From assembly GCA_949825065.1 (NCBI GenBank), contig OX463859.1, forward strand, positions 6,052,217 to 6,116,216: 64,000 nt of DNA, given 5' to 3'. Source of the DNA: Odontocerum albicorne (Eukaryota > Arthropoda > Insecta > Trichoptera > Odontoceridae). The position numbers and the translations under genes are program-made. The notes below the pieces were generated by a model. It saw nothing but the letters and a program-made list of their open reading frames with translations, ran no database searches and was not told where the DNA came from. Positions 46,954-58,325 of the stretch are shown in pieces (position 1 is the first letter of the stretch; each line of letters starts with the position of its first letter).

Positions 46954-47420
46954 TTTAAAAATATTATTCTCTACATCCAACAATACTTGCATTGCTCTTC
47001 TTCTTCCACGTATTCCACTCACATTGCCACTGTATATTTATTTTCTTGCTCTTCATTCATTAGTTCTACATATCTAAAGCACCTCAGAGTGCTTACTTAA
47101 TACATCAACCTTAAGCTCACATTCATTCAGTATTCTATCATATATATTGTCACCCAACGTATTTTTCTAAGTGCACGCACTTATTTCATTCTTTTTAGTA
47201 TTTTTCCATGTCCACGTTTCACTCCAATACATGAAATATTATACTGAGATATTATTGGGAACCATTCATTATCTTAGCAGCTTTTTAATGCTCTCCGGTT
47301 CGAGTATGTATGTTTTAGTGCCCCATTGACTTTGTTTCCTTCGTAACTCTTCCATCATGTGAGAAAATACTACCTAAATAGCAGAATGCCTTAACTTGCT
47401 CTTATTGTTATGGCCTTTTG
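46954..47420 (-). pseudogene. decayed LINE RT segment
   Basis: The minus strand matches other pieces of the same LINE (for example the block TATTTTTCCATGTCCACGTT around 47200, shared with 53300 and 40300). Interrupted throughout. Confidence 0.5.
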
Positions 47421-48299
47421 CAACGAAAACACTTTTAGAATTTCAACTGTGTAATTTTATTTGTATAATGATTGAATTACATTGAAGTATAACAGTATTA
47501 TATAATAAGGATGATGTTAATATCTTGGCGGCTTTAAGAATAATGATTTCTGCCTCTGATATGACGTCCTATTTAAAGCAAAGATAACCATACGCACGAC
47601 CCTTAGATAGATTAAAAGGAATTTTTCGGGTATGTTATCGATGCCCTTAAGGTCAAATCGATATCAGGCGATTTATCTCGTTCGCAGTTTTCTTCCATTT
47701 AGTGATACCAAATCTTTATTAAATTTGGATAGGAAACCGCCAACGAGATAATAAATTTAAACATATGCATTGAGTTAAGTTTGACATACATGTGATAACA
47801 CTAATATTTATAGGTTCTAGATTACATAGTACAGATATGGTTGACATCGATAAGCTTAACATTGGTTTGCATGATAACTTATAATATTTATTGGAAGTGG
47901 ATAAGAGTATACGATAAGATAACATTGGTAGGGATACATTACATTATCTCTCATTGCGTACCCTTATATTTAATTTACTTTTCCTTTCACGCTTCTCTAT
48001 CAAAATGACTAGATTTAACTAAAGTCATTCTCATATATTGCTCTTTGCATATCATATTCATTCATTGACAGGACAGTTTTATATTGCGCCGTTTAAAAAA
48101 TATTCATAGCGTTCTACAGAGATGTCATTAGTATGTGTCAAATTGGTAAAATAAGCTCAACAATATGAACGCGGATATATGGATCAATTATGCAGATAAT
48201 TCCGTACCTCGCATTGAAACAGTTTACATATAATTTTAGTACGAAATGCGCTACTGAGTACTTATGGATTTATGCTATGAATAATTTATCTTGACTCGA
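47421..48299. other. intergenic DNA
   Basis: No gene is supported. TTTATATTGCGCCGTTTAAA near 48080 recurs as TTTATATAGCGCCGTTTAAA near 48578, next to a short hairpin. Confidence 0.35.
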
Positions 48300-48505
48300 T
48301 TCTATCCTCTGCACTCCTGCACATTGTGCGAGGTTTGTTCTGTGGTCTCTTTTACCTGGTCACTCAACTTCATGGGTGAGCGCCCTCCGCTTCTCTGACC
48401 ATGTCCACTCTTTACACCACCACTTTATGAATGGTATCCGGCCTTGTTCAAATCTTAGTAAACTAGGCGATTAGCTCTTTCCATACACGGCTACAGAGTT
48501 TTTTA
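48300..48505 (-). repeat. SINE-like repeat
   Basis: Shares blocks and order with 38860..39170. The minus-strand head has a weak box B (AGATTTGAACAAGG). Decayed. Confidence 0.35.
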
Positions 48506-48631
48506 TAACGTTTCTGAACTGTTACAAAACGGTTTTTGTATAAAAAAATATTAACGGGGCTAGTAATAATAATAAAGGTATAATTTATATAGCGCCGTTT
48601 AAAGAGCAAACTCTCTTTAAAGGCGCTCTAA

Positions 48632-49035
48632 CAGGATTTGTACCTACTTGTGGCTGTCGCACACTCGGATACTGTGGGTGTTCATACATACGGTCAATGA
48701 CCGATGAAATGACCTTCGCATTCCTCGACGAAATCTAAATAAACAAGTCCCAAGTTCACACGCCGGCCATTCAAGTCCGAAGTTCACCCGCCGGCCATTC
48801 AACCCATAGCCGAGCGGACCGCATTCCATACTAGAGAGAGAACGCACCACGCTTGTCTCGCTAGTTCCGTATTTGAATGATACCTACATACAACAATTAA
48901 TCGTTTTGCATTCACAGAAACGAGACGTAGGCATATCGCGAGCGCATTCTCGCGCACATTCTAAAAAGATATAAATACCCACGTTACTAATAAAATTGGA
49001 CTCTCTTTCCGCATTGCGATTTAACGTGTTTTATT
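48632..49035 (+). repeat. LTR-like repeat related to 2716..3139
   Basis: Has AAAGATATAAATACCC (TATA-type), AATAAAATTGGACTCTCTTT and CCGCATTGCGATTTAACGTG in the same order as the repeat at 2716. A 24-bp duplication with AAGTTCACACGCCGGCCATT / AAGTTCACCCGCCGGCCATT lies inside. No internal genes follow. Confidence 0.45.
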
Positions 49036-49059
49036 ATTTATCATCATCATCTCTTCCCT

Positions 49060-49440
49060 CTAGGATACATATCCTAAGTACTCATAAATTTTGAAGACCT
49101 TCCATAAAGAATTGCCTTTAAGTGCTTCCTAAAGCTGCACATGCCATCCATATTTCTAACACTTAGAGATAAACTATTCCACGTCACGGTACCAGCAACG
49201 GTAAAAGATCTATCATAATACCCTGCCCTGTTGGATTGATTTGGAACAACCAGTTTATTAGATGAAGAAGAAATCGACTGTCCGAAGGAATGTCCCATTA
49301 AGGGACTTGAATACAAAAAGACAAAGTTTGAAATCAATCCGTTCGCGAAACTTAAGCCAGTATACACTTTTAAGAAGCGGACCAATATGGCAATATTTAT
49401 GACTGTCATACGAGTATATCTGCGTAGCATCTACATTGAA
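49060..49440 (-). pseudogene. LINE ORF2 C-terminal fragment
   Basis: 118 open codons on the minus strand. The region NQSNRAGYYDRSFTVAGTVT, WNSLSLSVRNMDGMCSFRKH, LKAILYG matches the 'R...FTVAG..WNSLP......FK..LK' tail of a LINE ORF2. It contains no RT core. A different family from 45530. Confidence 0.75.
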
Positions 49441-49739
49441 AATCGACTCGAGTAGAAATTTGTGAATCGGGCAAACCAGAATAAATGAAATCCAGATGCG
49501 TCACAACAAATTATAATTAATGAGTTAACTACTTACTACTCCTATCCACGCACTTTATATCAATTCCGCAAATAAAAGTTCGCATTAACCACAAAAATGC
49601 CGCCCCGACACATCAACTGACAGCTGAATGTCAATATCTTCACTCGCGACTTTTTATTTAACACTATTCTAGGGCATCTTCAAAAGTGACGTTCATATTG
49701 CTCTTATACGTCTAGTATTCGATCAGTGTGTGCTCCCGA

Positions 49740-50085
49740 TAATGATATGGGAGTGAGGCATGGTACGATGCATGCTAGGACTGATAAGACGTGATCGAAT
49801 ATGATATTCATGGATAAGAGAGCAAACAGAAGTTAAGGAGGTGATAGTTAAAATTAAATAAACTAGATTTCGATGGGCAGGACACGTTGCAAGAGTGAAG
49901 GGCCACAAATAGATATACGAAATTCTCCAATGGTATCCACGAGACATAAAACGTCCGAAGGTGTTCTGGAGAGACGACGCGCGGAAGTTTGGTGGTCTAA
50001 CGTGGCAGCGACGTGTTTAGGACAGAAAGGAGTGGTGAGTACTAGGGGAGGTCTCCGTTCATGGAACAAACAACCGCTGGTGGTA
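49740..50085 (+). pseudogene. LINE ORF2 tail, third family
   Basis: Broken translation: RFRWAGHVARVKGH, EILQWYPRDIKRPKV, WRDDARKFGGLTWQR, DRKEW. This follows the 'W.GH.AR......I..W.PR..KR..GRP..RW.DD....G..W...A.DR..W' tail of an insect LINE. Confidence 0.8.
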
Positions 50086-51122
50086 AGGACGCGTATAAAT
50101 CATGGCGCATCATTTTATTTACAAAAGTGGAAATACTGCGACATATGATATTACAAATCTGAACTACAGTAGCGGTCACAGAAATATCAAATTATATATT
50201 TTTTGGCCCCTCCTTTGGCCTTGATGACGGCAACAATTCGAGACGGCATTGATAAAATAAAATTTCGTATAATTGTATCCAAAATCTCTCCATCCCACAT
50301 ATTTTCTAGAGCTTCCTTCAGCTCTTTTGCTGTCTGGAGGTTCAATCTTTGTATTTTAGCACCAAGTGTTACCTAAAAGTTTTCGATTGAGTTTAAATTA
50401 AATTTATTCCCAGGCCACGGCAACGACAAAATTCCCATATTTTCTTTAAAATTGGTTATCTAAAAACAGTAATCATCTTTTTTATTTAAAAAATCGACTA
50501 CTGACATATCAATGAATATTTAAAATGAAAATATACCTGTCTATCTCCGAAAAGTGTTGTTCTATTAATGGCAGCAAATAATAATTTAAAATGAGTTCAT
50601 AGTCCTCATATTATTTAAAATGAGTTCACAGTTCATAATTTACAAATCAAATGTACTAATAGTAATTTGCTAACGGTTTGTAATAAATCAATCGGGAAAA
50701 TGTAACAATTGTGTTACTCCATGTCTGATTTGGTGAATATTCTTTATGTTAGATGTTGAGTTCACGAAAGTCTTTCTCCGGCATTCTCTCAGTCTTGACT
50801 GGGAGGCTGATCATTCTGTTTTGTCTTACGTATTTTTTTTTATGTAACTCGTCGTAAAATTTCGTTTTTCGTTGCTCTTGACAGAGATTGTATTTTTTCC
50901 TACTCGAGTCTTGTATCGATGATTGTTGTGGATTTATTTAATTTACGACACAACAGTGTATTTTATAAACAAATGCACATGTGACAAGTTAATACAAAGA
51001 CTTGAAATTATTGACAAAAATACAGAACTTTATATTAAACTTACATGGAGATAAGATATTTAAACAGTAATTACAAATTCACTGTTTAAAATTATTTATA
51101 TTTAAATTCAATATATGTAACA
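50086..51122. other. transposon-like remnant and AT-rich DNA
   Basis: 50160-50460 carries a minus-strand Tc1-like scrap (GATGACGGCAACAATTCGAG, CCCAGGCCACGGCAACGACA; the latter reads as the 'WPGN' region on the minus strand). Too broken to annotate firmly. Confidence 0.35.
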
Positions 51123-51883
51123 CATCGATCAATAAGTCCCGGGATTAACTACTAAAACAACATTTGTTTGCCAAAATTCTTCTTTATTCACCAACATAGT
51201 CTCCTTCAAGTGCGATACATTCATTCCAACGCTTTCCTAACTTTTCTATGCCAGTCGTGTAGAACAATTTATCTTTGGTTTCAAAATAGGCGTTAGTTTC
51301 GGCAATCACTTCTTCATTGGAGCCAAATCTCTTTCCCTGGAGCATCTTTTTGAGGTCTGCGAACAGCCAATAGTCGCTGGGGGGCAAATCTGGAGAATAC
51401 AGTGGGTGCGGAAGCAATTGGAAGTTCAACTCGTGCAATTTAGCCATCGTTACCATCGACTTGTGACACGGTGTATTGTCCTGATAAAAGAGAACTTTTT
51501 TCTTCTTCATATGGGACCGTTTTTATGCAATTTTTTGCCTTTAAACGCTCCAATAACACTATGTAATATTCGCTACCACCGACAAATGGTTGTTTTCGAC
51601 GGAGCAGAGCCCGGATAACGCTTTTCAAGCCATCGCTGAGTTTGAACGGTATTTTTTCCCATTAAAAAGCAATATTTTATCAACACAAGAAATTCGTTTT
51701 TTTCCATTGTTTTGAACATAGCAAATGTAGCGTCACTAAAACCACTGTAACTCAATGACACAATGTCGGAATGTCATGAAAGTTTGACACGTAACTTCTA
51801 AAGGTTGGTACTAACTGATAATGGTATGGATTTGTTATTAGAGGCGCCATCTGTTGGTTAGTCCCGGGACTTATTGATCGATG
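51123..51883 (-). mobile_element. deleted mariner, ATCAATAAGTCCCGG family
   Basis: 761 bp. Termini CATCGATCAATAAGTCCCGG GATTAAC on the left and CATCGATCAATAAGTCCCGG GACTAAC inverted on the right; TA follows the right end. The left TA has changed to CA. The transposase is internally deleted. Confidence 0.9.
51184..51707 (-). pseudogene. mariner transposase lacking its middle
   Basis: N-terminus MEKNEFLVLIKYCFLMGKNT, VQTQRWLEKRYPGSAPSKTT, then a deletion and frame change near 51590 into YYIVLLERLKAKN. After another shift, MKKKKVLFYQDNTPCHKS (second catalytic Asp) and YSPDLPPSDYWLFADLKKML (third Asp), and the C-terminus IEKLGKRWNECIALEGDYV. The linker and first catalytic Asp are lost. Confidence 0.88.
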
Positions 51884-52088
51884 TATTATTTACTCGTATA
51901 GTATAAAATATTACCAAATTTAGCCAATAAACTTACGCAATTGTGGAACACATATTTTATAGTGGTTAACAACTTAAATTTGTTATTAGTGTAAAAACGC
52001 TTACATAGAACAAGAAGAATTGGATATTTTGAGAATTTTATGGATAGATTTAAAAATTTAACAAACACATGGGCTCACTTGTAGCATC

Positions 52089-52359
52089 AAATGCAAGTTG
52101 ATTTGCAGAATCGAAACATTCCACATGTTGATGCAGGGTTACTCAACTCCAGATGCAAAGTATTGTTTGCAGAATCGAAACATTTCACAAATTGATGCAG
52201 GGTTACTCAACTCCAGGTGCAAAGTATTGTTTGCAGAATCGAAACATTTCACATGTTGATGCAGGGTTACTCAACTCCAGATGCAAAGTATTGTTTGCAG
52301 AATCGAAACATTTCACAAATTGATGCAGGGTTACTCAACTCCAGATGCAAAGTATTGTC
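52089..52359. repeat. 64-bp tandem repeat with alternating variants
   Basis: GCAGGGTTACTCAACTCCAG recurs at 52133, 52197, 52261 and 52325, exactly 64 bp apart. Units alternate between CACATGTTGATGC (1, 3) and CACAAATTGATGC (2, 4), so the real period may be 128 bp. Confidence 0.92.
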
Positions 52360-52535
52360 ATTATATGTATTGTTTATATTAAATTATTTATATTGATAAC
52401 GAAAGCAAAAAGTTAATAACTACTTCTAAATATTGTTGTGATATTCAGACGAATACTATTGCGTTTGCTTTTCCTTTCACATCATCATGACTTTTGATTT
52501 CAACATTTCTTATTTCGCAGATTTCTCAATTACGG

Positions 52536-52605
52536 GTACAGTAGACTCTCGATTATCCGAGGTCGCATTAGTCGGGTTGCGGATTAACCGGGTGAGTAAA
52601 AAGTT
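52536..52605 (+). mobile_element. pogo/Tigger-like terminus
   Basis: TACAGTAGACTCTCGATTAT, CCGAGGTCGC and GCGGATTAACCGGGTGAG are typical of the left end of pogo-type elements. No right end was identified. Confidence 0.5.
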
Positions 52606-53411
52606 AAGATAATTATATTAACATTTCGAAATACCATGAAAATCAAAATAAAAACATTCCACTACATAATGCTATATGTACCAGAAAATTAAACTGGCGA
52701 AATTATTATAGTAATATGTGACAGATAATAAAACTGGCGAAATCGCGAACGTATCATCGACCAGGAATTCCGACCGATTATTCTCGTTCGCAAATTACTA
52801 TTTGAATGCAATTCAGTATTTACTTTTGATGCGAGCGGGCGGGCGCATCACGTCAAATTGTAATTTAAAATTACTGCGCATTGCGGTTGATTGATTATTG
52901 ACTATTTTGTATTATTTACAGTCGCACTCTGTATCCTCGATTTTGTATTTTCGTTTCACAAAGCAGTATGCTCCAGTTTTGTGTATTTTTTCCAAAGTTT
53001 TTTTTTTAATATTGGGGAGTTTTCGAGCCGTTGTGTCAATTTTACATATCCGCATCCCAGCATTTACCGAAAAGTGGGTCGTATTATGAATAAAAAATAT
53101 ACTTGTGAGTTTTCTGTTTTTTTTTTGTGCGGAGATTATATATGTTTTGTTATTCTTTGTTCATTTAATCGTTATACATGCCCAAATCATCTCCTTAAGT
53201 TCATATTAATCCCTTATCACTTTATTCCATATTCTGTCGTATATAGTCACTCCGTGTATTATTTTTATAATAGCATATGTTCGGCTCCTTTCAGTATTTG
53301 TCCATGTCTACGTTTCACTCCCATACATCAAAGTTGGCCCCAATATACTATTGTGGACTGTCATCTTATCAGAATTTGATACTACCCGGTTCGAGTGTGT
53401 ATGTTTTATTT
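52606..53411. other. unassigned DNA and LINE scraps
   Basis: 53270..53400 on the minus strand reads LMYGSET, stop, TWTNTERS, the conserved 'YGSE.W' block of a LINE RT. The 162-codon plus-strand frame over this region is antisense to that LINE and is not accepted as a gene. Confidence 0.45.
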
Positions 53412-53880
53412 ATTTATTTATTTATTTAACACTTGCATCGCAAATACAATCTGGTGGGATTATTGCCAGGCGGCAATCTCTTCCAACCAACCAGACAAAA
53501 GTAAATGAAGCAAGTTACGTGGTCGCATAAATCATTCAAATGACTATCCATCCCCACGAAATCCATAAACATATACGTGAGCACATGCCCACGAACCCCA
53601 CAAAGACGGACATCCACCCGAACATTATTTTTCATATAAAGTGAGATATCATCAATCAAAAGGAAAGGAAGGGATGGGGAGAGGAAAGGAAAAGAAAAAT
53701 CAGGAATGAAACACGTTATTTTACTGACTAGAAATTAAGAGGTTTTTCAGTCGCTTCTTAAAGCATGCCAAGGACGCTTTTAAGTTTTAGTAGGTAGGGT
53801 TCGAGTAAACATGTGTTTTAGTGTCACGTTGACTTTGTTTCCTATCGCTACACGCCGTTCATATACTGTTATTAAACAAA
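53412..53880 (-). repeat. LINE 3' region, second copy
   Basis: Near-identical to 45540..45900 from ACACTTGCATCGCAAATACA to GCATGCCAAGGACG, then breaking off into another LINE scrap (GTTGACTTTGTTTCCTATCG). A TTTATTTATTTATTTATT run precedes it. Confidence 0.75.
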
Positions 53881-54036
53881 AAAAAGAAGTTAGTTAAAAA
53901 AAATCTTTGTACTCGTTTTATTCTACATATATATGTACTGAAGAAGAAAATATAGAAGTGCCGCAAAAATAAATAATTTTGTTTAGGATGCAACTATTAG
54001 ACAAAGGTTGAAAACCACTGACTTACACTTTTAATG

Positions 54037-54572
54037 CAAGAGTTCCCAAACTTTTTCAGCCGCAGACCCCTTTACCAAAAACTTTTAAAACCATCGAACC
54101 CCTAGTCATTTACTTTAACATACTTACTCAAATTTATAAGTTTGTACAGTACTCGATATTAAATATTTCAATAGATATCAAACTTTTCATTTTAATCACT
54201 TGTAATTAAGGATTAAAAAGTATTGAAAAGGACTACGGAGTATGGCATTATCTTGTGCAACATTTAATATTGAAATCTGCGCTGACGAAAATTAAAGCAA
54301 AAAACACCCTTTTAATGACACATTTTACCTTTTCGTTCAAGTTTGGTATGTAATGTGTATTTTTATCAAAAAAGTGTTTTTTTGAATTATTTTACTTCTT
54401 AATTAGGTGCCTATTGAAATCATAGATATTTTGAAGTAACAAACAAATAGAAGTAGTAAGGGGGTCTATTTTTGCAGTCGTCGACTTCCAAATTTTTTTA
54501 TTAAAATTATCGACCCCTAGAAAAATCAAATCGACCGCAGGGGGTCGATATCGACCACTTTGTGAACTCGTG
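54037..54572. mobile_element. hAT-like non-autonomous element beside the satellite
   Basis: The left end CAAGAGTTCCCAAACTTTTT and right end (reverse complement CACGAGTTCACAAAGTGG) are hAT-like inverted repeats. The flanking 8 bp are TTTTAATG and ATCTAATG (last five identical). The left inner sequence CAGCCGCAGACCCCTTTACC and right inner GGGGGTCGATATCGACC flank AT-rich DNA. No transposase. The right end leads straight into the 95-bp satellite. Confidence 0.7.
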
Positions 54573-57500
54573 ATCTAATGCCCGTGTTAGTTGGGATTGA
54601 TTACTATCAAAATAGTTATTTATTCTTAGAGTCCGAGTCTCGATATCGACCACTTTTGAAACTCTTGATCTAATGCCCGTGTTAGTTGGGATTGATTACT
54701 ATCAAAATAGTTATTTATTCTTAGAGTCCGAGTCTCGATATCGACCACTTTTGAAACTCTTGATCTAATGCCCGTGTTAGTTGGGATTGATTACTATCAA
54801 AATAGTTATTTATTCTTAGAGTCCGAGTCTCGATATCGACCACTTTTGAAACTCTTGATCTAATGCCCGTGTTAGTTGGGATTGATTACTATCAAAATAG
54901 TTATTTATTCTTAGAGTCCGAGTCTCGATATCGACCACTTTTGAAACTCTTGATCTAATGCCCGTGTTAGTTGGGATTGATTACTATCAAAATAGTTATT
55001 TATTCTTAGAGTCCGAGTCTCGATATCGACCACTTTTGAAACTCTTGATCTAATGCCCGTGTTAGTTGGGATTGATTACTATCAAAATAGTTATTTATTC
55101 TTAGAGTCCGAGTCTCGATATCGACCACTTTTGAAACTCTTCATCTAATGCCCGTGTTAGGTGGGATTGATTACTATCAAAATAGTTATTTATTATTATA
55201 GTCCGAGTCTCCATATCGACCACTTTGGGAACTCTTGATCTAATGCCCGTGTTAGTTGGGATTGATTACTATCAAAATAGTTATTTATTCTTAGAGTCCG
55301 AGTCTCGATATCGACCACTTTTGAAACTCTTGATCTAATGCCCGTGTTAGTTGGGATTGATTACTATCAAAATAGTTATTTATTCTTAGAGTCCGAGTCT
55401 CGATATCGACCACTTTTGAAACTCTTGATCTAATGCCCGTGTTAGTTGGGATTGATTACTATCAAAATAGTTATTTATTCTTAGAGTCCGAGTCTCGATA
55501 TCGACCACTTTTGAAACTCTTGATCTAATGCCCGTGTTAGTTGGGATTGATTACTATCAAAATAGTTATTTATTCTTAGAGTCCGAGTCTCGATATCGAC
55601 CACTTTTGAAACTCTTGATCTAATGCCCGTGTTAGTTGGGATTGATTACTATCAAAATAGTTATTTATTCTTAGAGTCCGAGTCTCGATATCGACCACTT
55701 TTGAAACTCTTCATCTAATGCCCGTGTTAGGTGGGATTGATTACTATCAAAATAGTTATTTATTATTATAGTCCGAGTCTCCATATCGACCACTTTGGGA
55801 ACTCTTGATCTTATGCCCGTGTTAGTTGGGATTGATTACTATCAAAATAGTTATTTATTATTATAGTCCGAGTCTCCATATCGACCACTTTGGGAACTCT
55901 TGATCTTATGCCCGTGTTAGGTGGGATTGATTACTATCAAAATAGTTATTTATTATTATAGTCCGAGTCTCCATATCGACCACTTTGGGAACTCTTGATC
56001 TAATGCCCGTGTTAGTTGGGATTGATTACTATCAAAATAGTTATTTATTCTTAGAGTCCGAGTCTCGATATCGACCACTTTTGAAACTCTTGATCTAATG
56101 CCCGTGTTAGTTGGGATTGATTACTATCAAAATAGTTATTTATTCTTAGAGTCCGAGTCTCGATATCGACCACTTTTGAAACTCTTGATCTAATGCCCGT
56201 GTTAGTTGGGATTGATTACTATCAAAATAGTTATTTATTCTTAGAGTCCGAGTCTCGATATCGACCACTTTTGAAACTCTTGATCTAATGCCCGTGTTAG
56301 TTGGGATTGATTACTATCAAAATAGTTATTTATTCTTAGAGTCCGAGTCTCGATATCGACCACTTTTGAAACTCTTCATCTAATGCCCGTGTTAGGTGGG
56401 ATTGATTACTATCAAAATAGTTATTTATTATTATAGTCCGAGTCTCCATATCGACCACTTTGGGAACTCTTGATCTTATGCCCGTGTTAGTTGGGATTGA
56501 TTACTATCAAAATAGTTATTTATTATTATAGTCCGAGTCTCCATATCGACCACTTTGGGAACTCTTGATCTTATGCCCGTGTTAGGTGGGATTGATTACT
56601 ATCAAAATAGTTATTTATTATTATAGTCCGAGTCTCCATATCGACCACTTTGGGAACTCTTGATCTAATGCCCGTGTTAGTTGGGATTGATTACTATCAA
56701 AATAGTTATTTATTCTTAGAGTCCGAGTCTCGATATCGACCACTTTTGAAACTCTTGATCTAATGCCCGTGTTAGTTGGGATTGATTACTATCAAAATAG
56801 TTATTTATTCTTAGAGTCCGAGTCTCGATATCGACCACTTTTGAAACTCTTGATCTAATGCCCGTGTTAGTTGGGATTGATTACTATCAAAATAGTTATT
56901 TATTCTTAGAGTCCGAGTCTCGATATCGACCACTTTTGAAACTCTTGATCTAATGCCCGTGTTAGTTGGGATTGATTACTATCAAAATAGTTATTTATTC
57001 TTAGAGTCCGAGTCTCGATATCGACCACTTTTGAAACTCTTCATCTAATGCCCGTGTTAGGTGGGATTGATTACTATCAAAATAGTTATTTATTATTATA
57101 GTCCGAGTCTCCATATCGACCACTTTGGGAACTCTTGATCTTATGCCCGTGTTAGTTGGGATTGATTACTATCAAAATAGTTATTTATTATTATAGTCCG
57201 AGTCTCCATATCGACCACTTTGGGAACTCTTGATCTTATGCCCGTGTTAGGTGGGATTGATTACTATCAAAATAGTTATTTATTATTATAGTCCGAGTCT
57301 CCATATCGACCACTTTGGGAACTCTTGATCTTATGCCCGTGTTAGTTGGGATTGATTACTATCAAAATAGTTATTTATTCTTAGAGTCCGAGTCTCGATA
57401 TCGACCACTTTTGAAACTCTTCATCTAATGCCCGTGTTAGGTGGGATTGATTACTATCAAAATAGTTATTTATTATTATAGTCCGAGTCTCCATATCGAC

Positions 57501-57588
57501 CACTTTGGGAACTCTTGATCTTATGCCCGTGTTAGGTGGGATTGATTACTATCAAAATAGTTATTTATTATTATAGTCCGAGTCTCCT
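54573..57588. repeat. 95-bp satellite, about 32 monomers, with higher-order structure
   Basis: GATCTAATGCCCGTGTTAG (or CATCTAATG, GATCTTATG) recurs exactly every 95 bp from 54572 to 57517: 31 full monomers and a partial one, with no indels. Four types by linked variants: A (GATCTA, AGTTGGG, TTCTTAGA, CTCGATA, TTTTGAAA), B (CATCTA, AGGTGGG, TATTATAG, CTCCATA, TTTGGGA), C (GATCTT, AGTTGGG, TATTATAG, CTCCATA) and D (GATCTT, AGGTGGG, TATTATAG, CTCCATA). Order: six A, B, five A, B, C, D, four A, B, C, D, four A, B, C, D, then an A-like, B and partial D. The block AAAABCD (665 bp) occurs three times in a row (55332-57326). Confidence 0.97.
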
Positions 57589-58029
57589 CTCCTTCTATGA
57601 GAATGAGTAAGTAATACGAATAATTTAACGAGGCGCGTTTTTCTGTTTTCTGAAATCGTATATTATGTTAATATAACGTGTCTGTTGTTTTCAATCTCTC
57701 TATATCTTTGGCAGTACACCAAAACTTCGTTTTACGTAGGAGATACATTTACACAAAAAAATATTATAGTTTGCTGAAAGATTCATATTTCTTAAAAAAA
57801 GACTGCCTAAAGAGTTGACTCGTACGGAAGGGTAGGCCTCATATACCTATATATTACGACAAGCGCGCACTAGTCAGAAACGCCTTCATCGCGCTTAGGA
57901 ATGTAGATTTTATGCGAGAAATCATTCCTAGGCCACGATCGGTCGTTATTCCTAGATTGGATCCTGAAAAGGGCATTATTCGAGAGCGTGAAAGTGACAT
58001 TCATGTATTCTTTTTGTGTTAAGTAAGAT
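57589..58029. other. satellite right flank
   Basis: The satellite breaks off within CGAGTCTCC, leading to unique-looking DNA. No gene is supported. Confidence 0.4.
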
Positions 58030-58325
58030 GAAGATCACGATGAGACGATTTTGGGTATGTGGAACGAATGAGTGAAGAAAGAGTAACAAAACAGATATAT
58101 AGTACATGTGAGTGGAAGGCGTGTGAGGAGAAGACCAAGGAAAGTATGGTTGGATCAAGTGAATTGTATTCTGAAAAAACGTTAACGTAGAAAGTCAAGA
58201 GTAATCGTAGAAGTTGTATGAATGTAGAAAAGGCTAATGATGTATATCAGGTTAAAAAAGTTTGGCGCTCTGTCCTCTTTACTTACCCTGACAGGGAAAT
58301 GGCGTGATGATTTGTATGTATGTAT
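58030..58325 (+). pseudogene. LINE ORF2 tail with 3' end
   Basis: Translation in pieces: RRFWVCGTNE, ERVTKQIYSTCEWKACEEKT-like, KESMVGSSELYSEKT. Then GTTTGGCGCTCTGTC, CCTGACAGGGAAATGGCGTG and ATGATTTGTATGTATGTATG, the 3' end of the 5700 family in its best-preserved form. Confidence 0.75.

Noticed and set aside
50160..50460. Tc1 transposase gene
   Set aside because: Only a few residues of the minus strand recall Tc1-type transposases; too broken to annotate.
52891..53379. 162-residue plus-strand protein
   Set aside because: Its second half is antisense to a LINE RT segment and the first half is low-complexity, Phe-rich translation of AT-rich DNA.
54573..57588. CRISPR array
   Set aside because: The monomers are contiguous with no unique spacers, and the DNA is animal.
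54573..57588. centromere
   Set aside because: A 3-kb array alone is no evidence for a centromere, although the higher-order structure is reminiscent of one.
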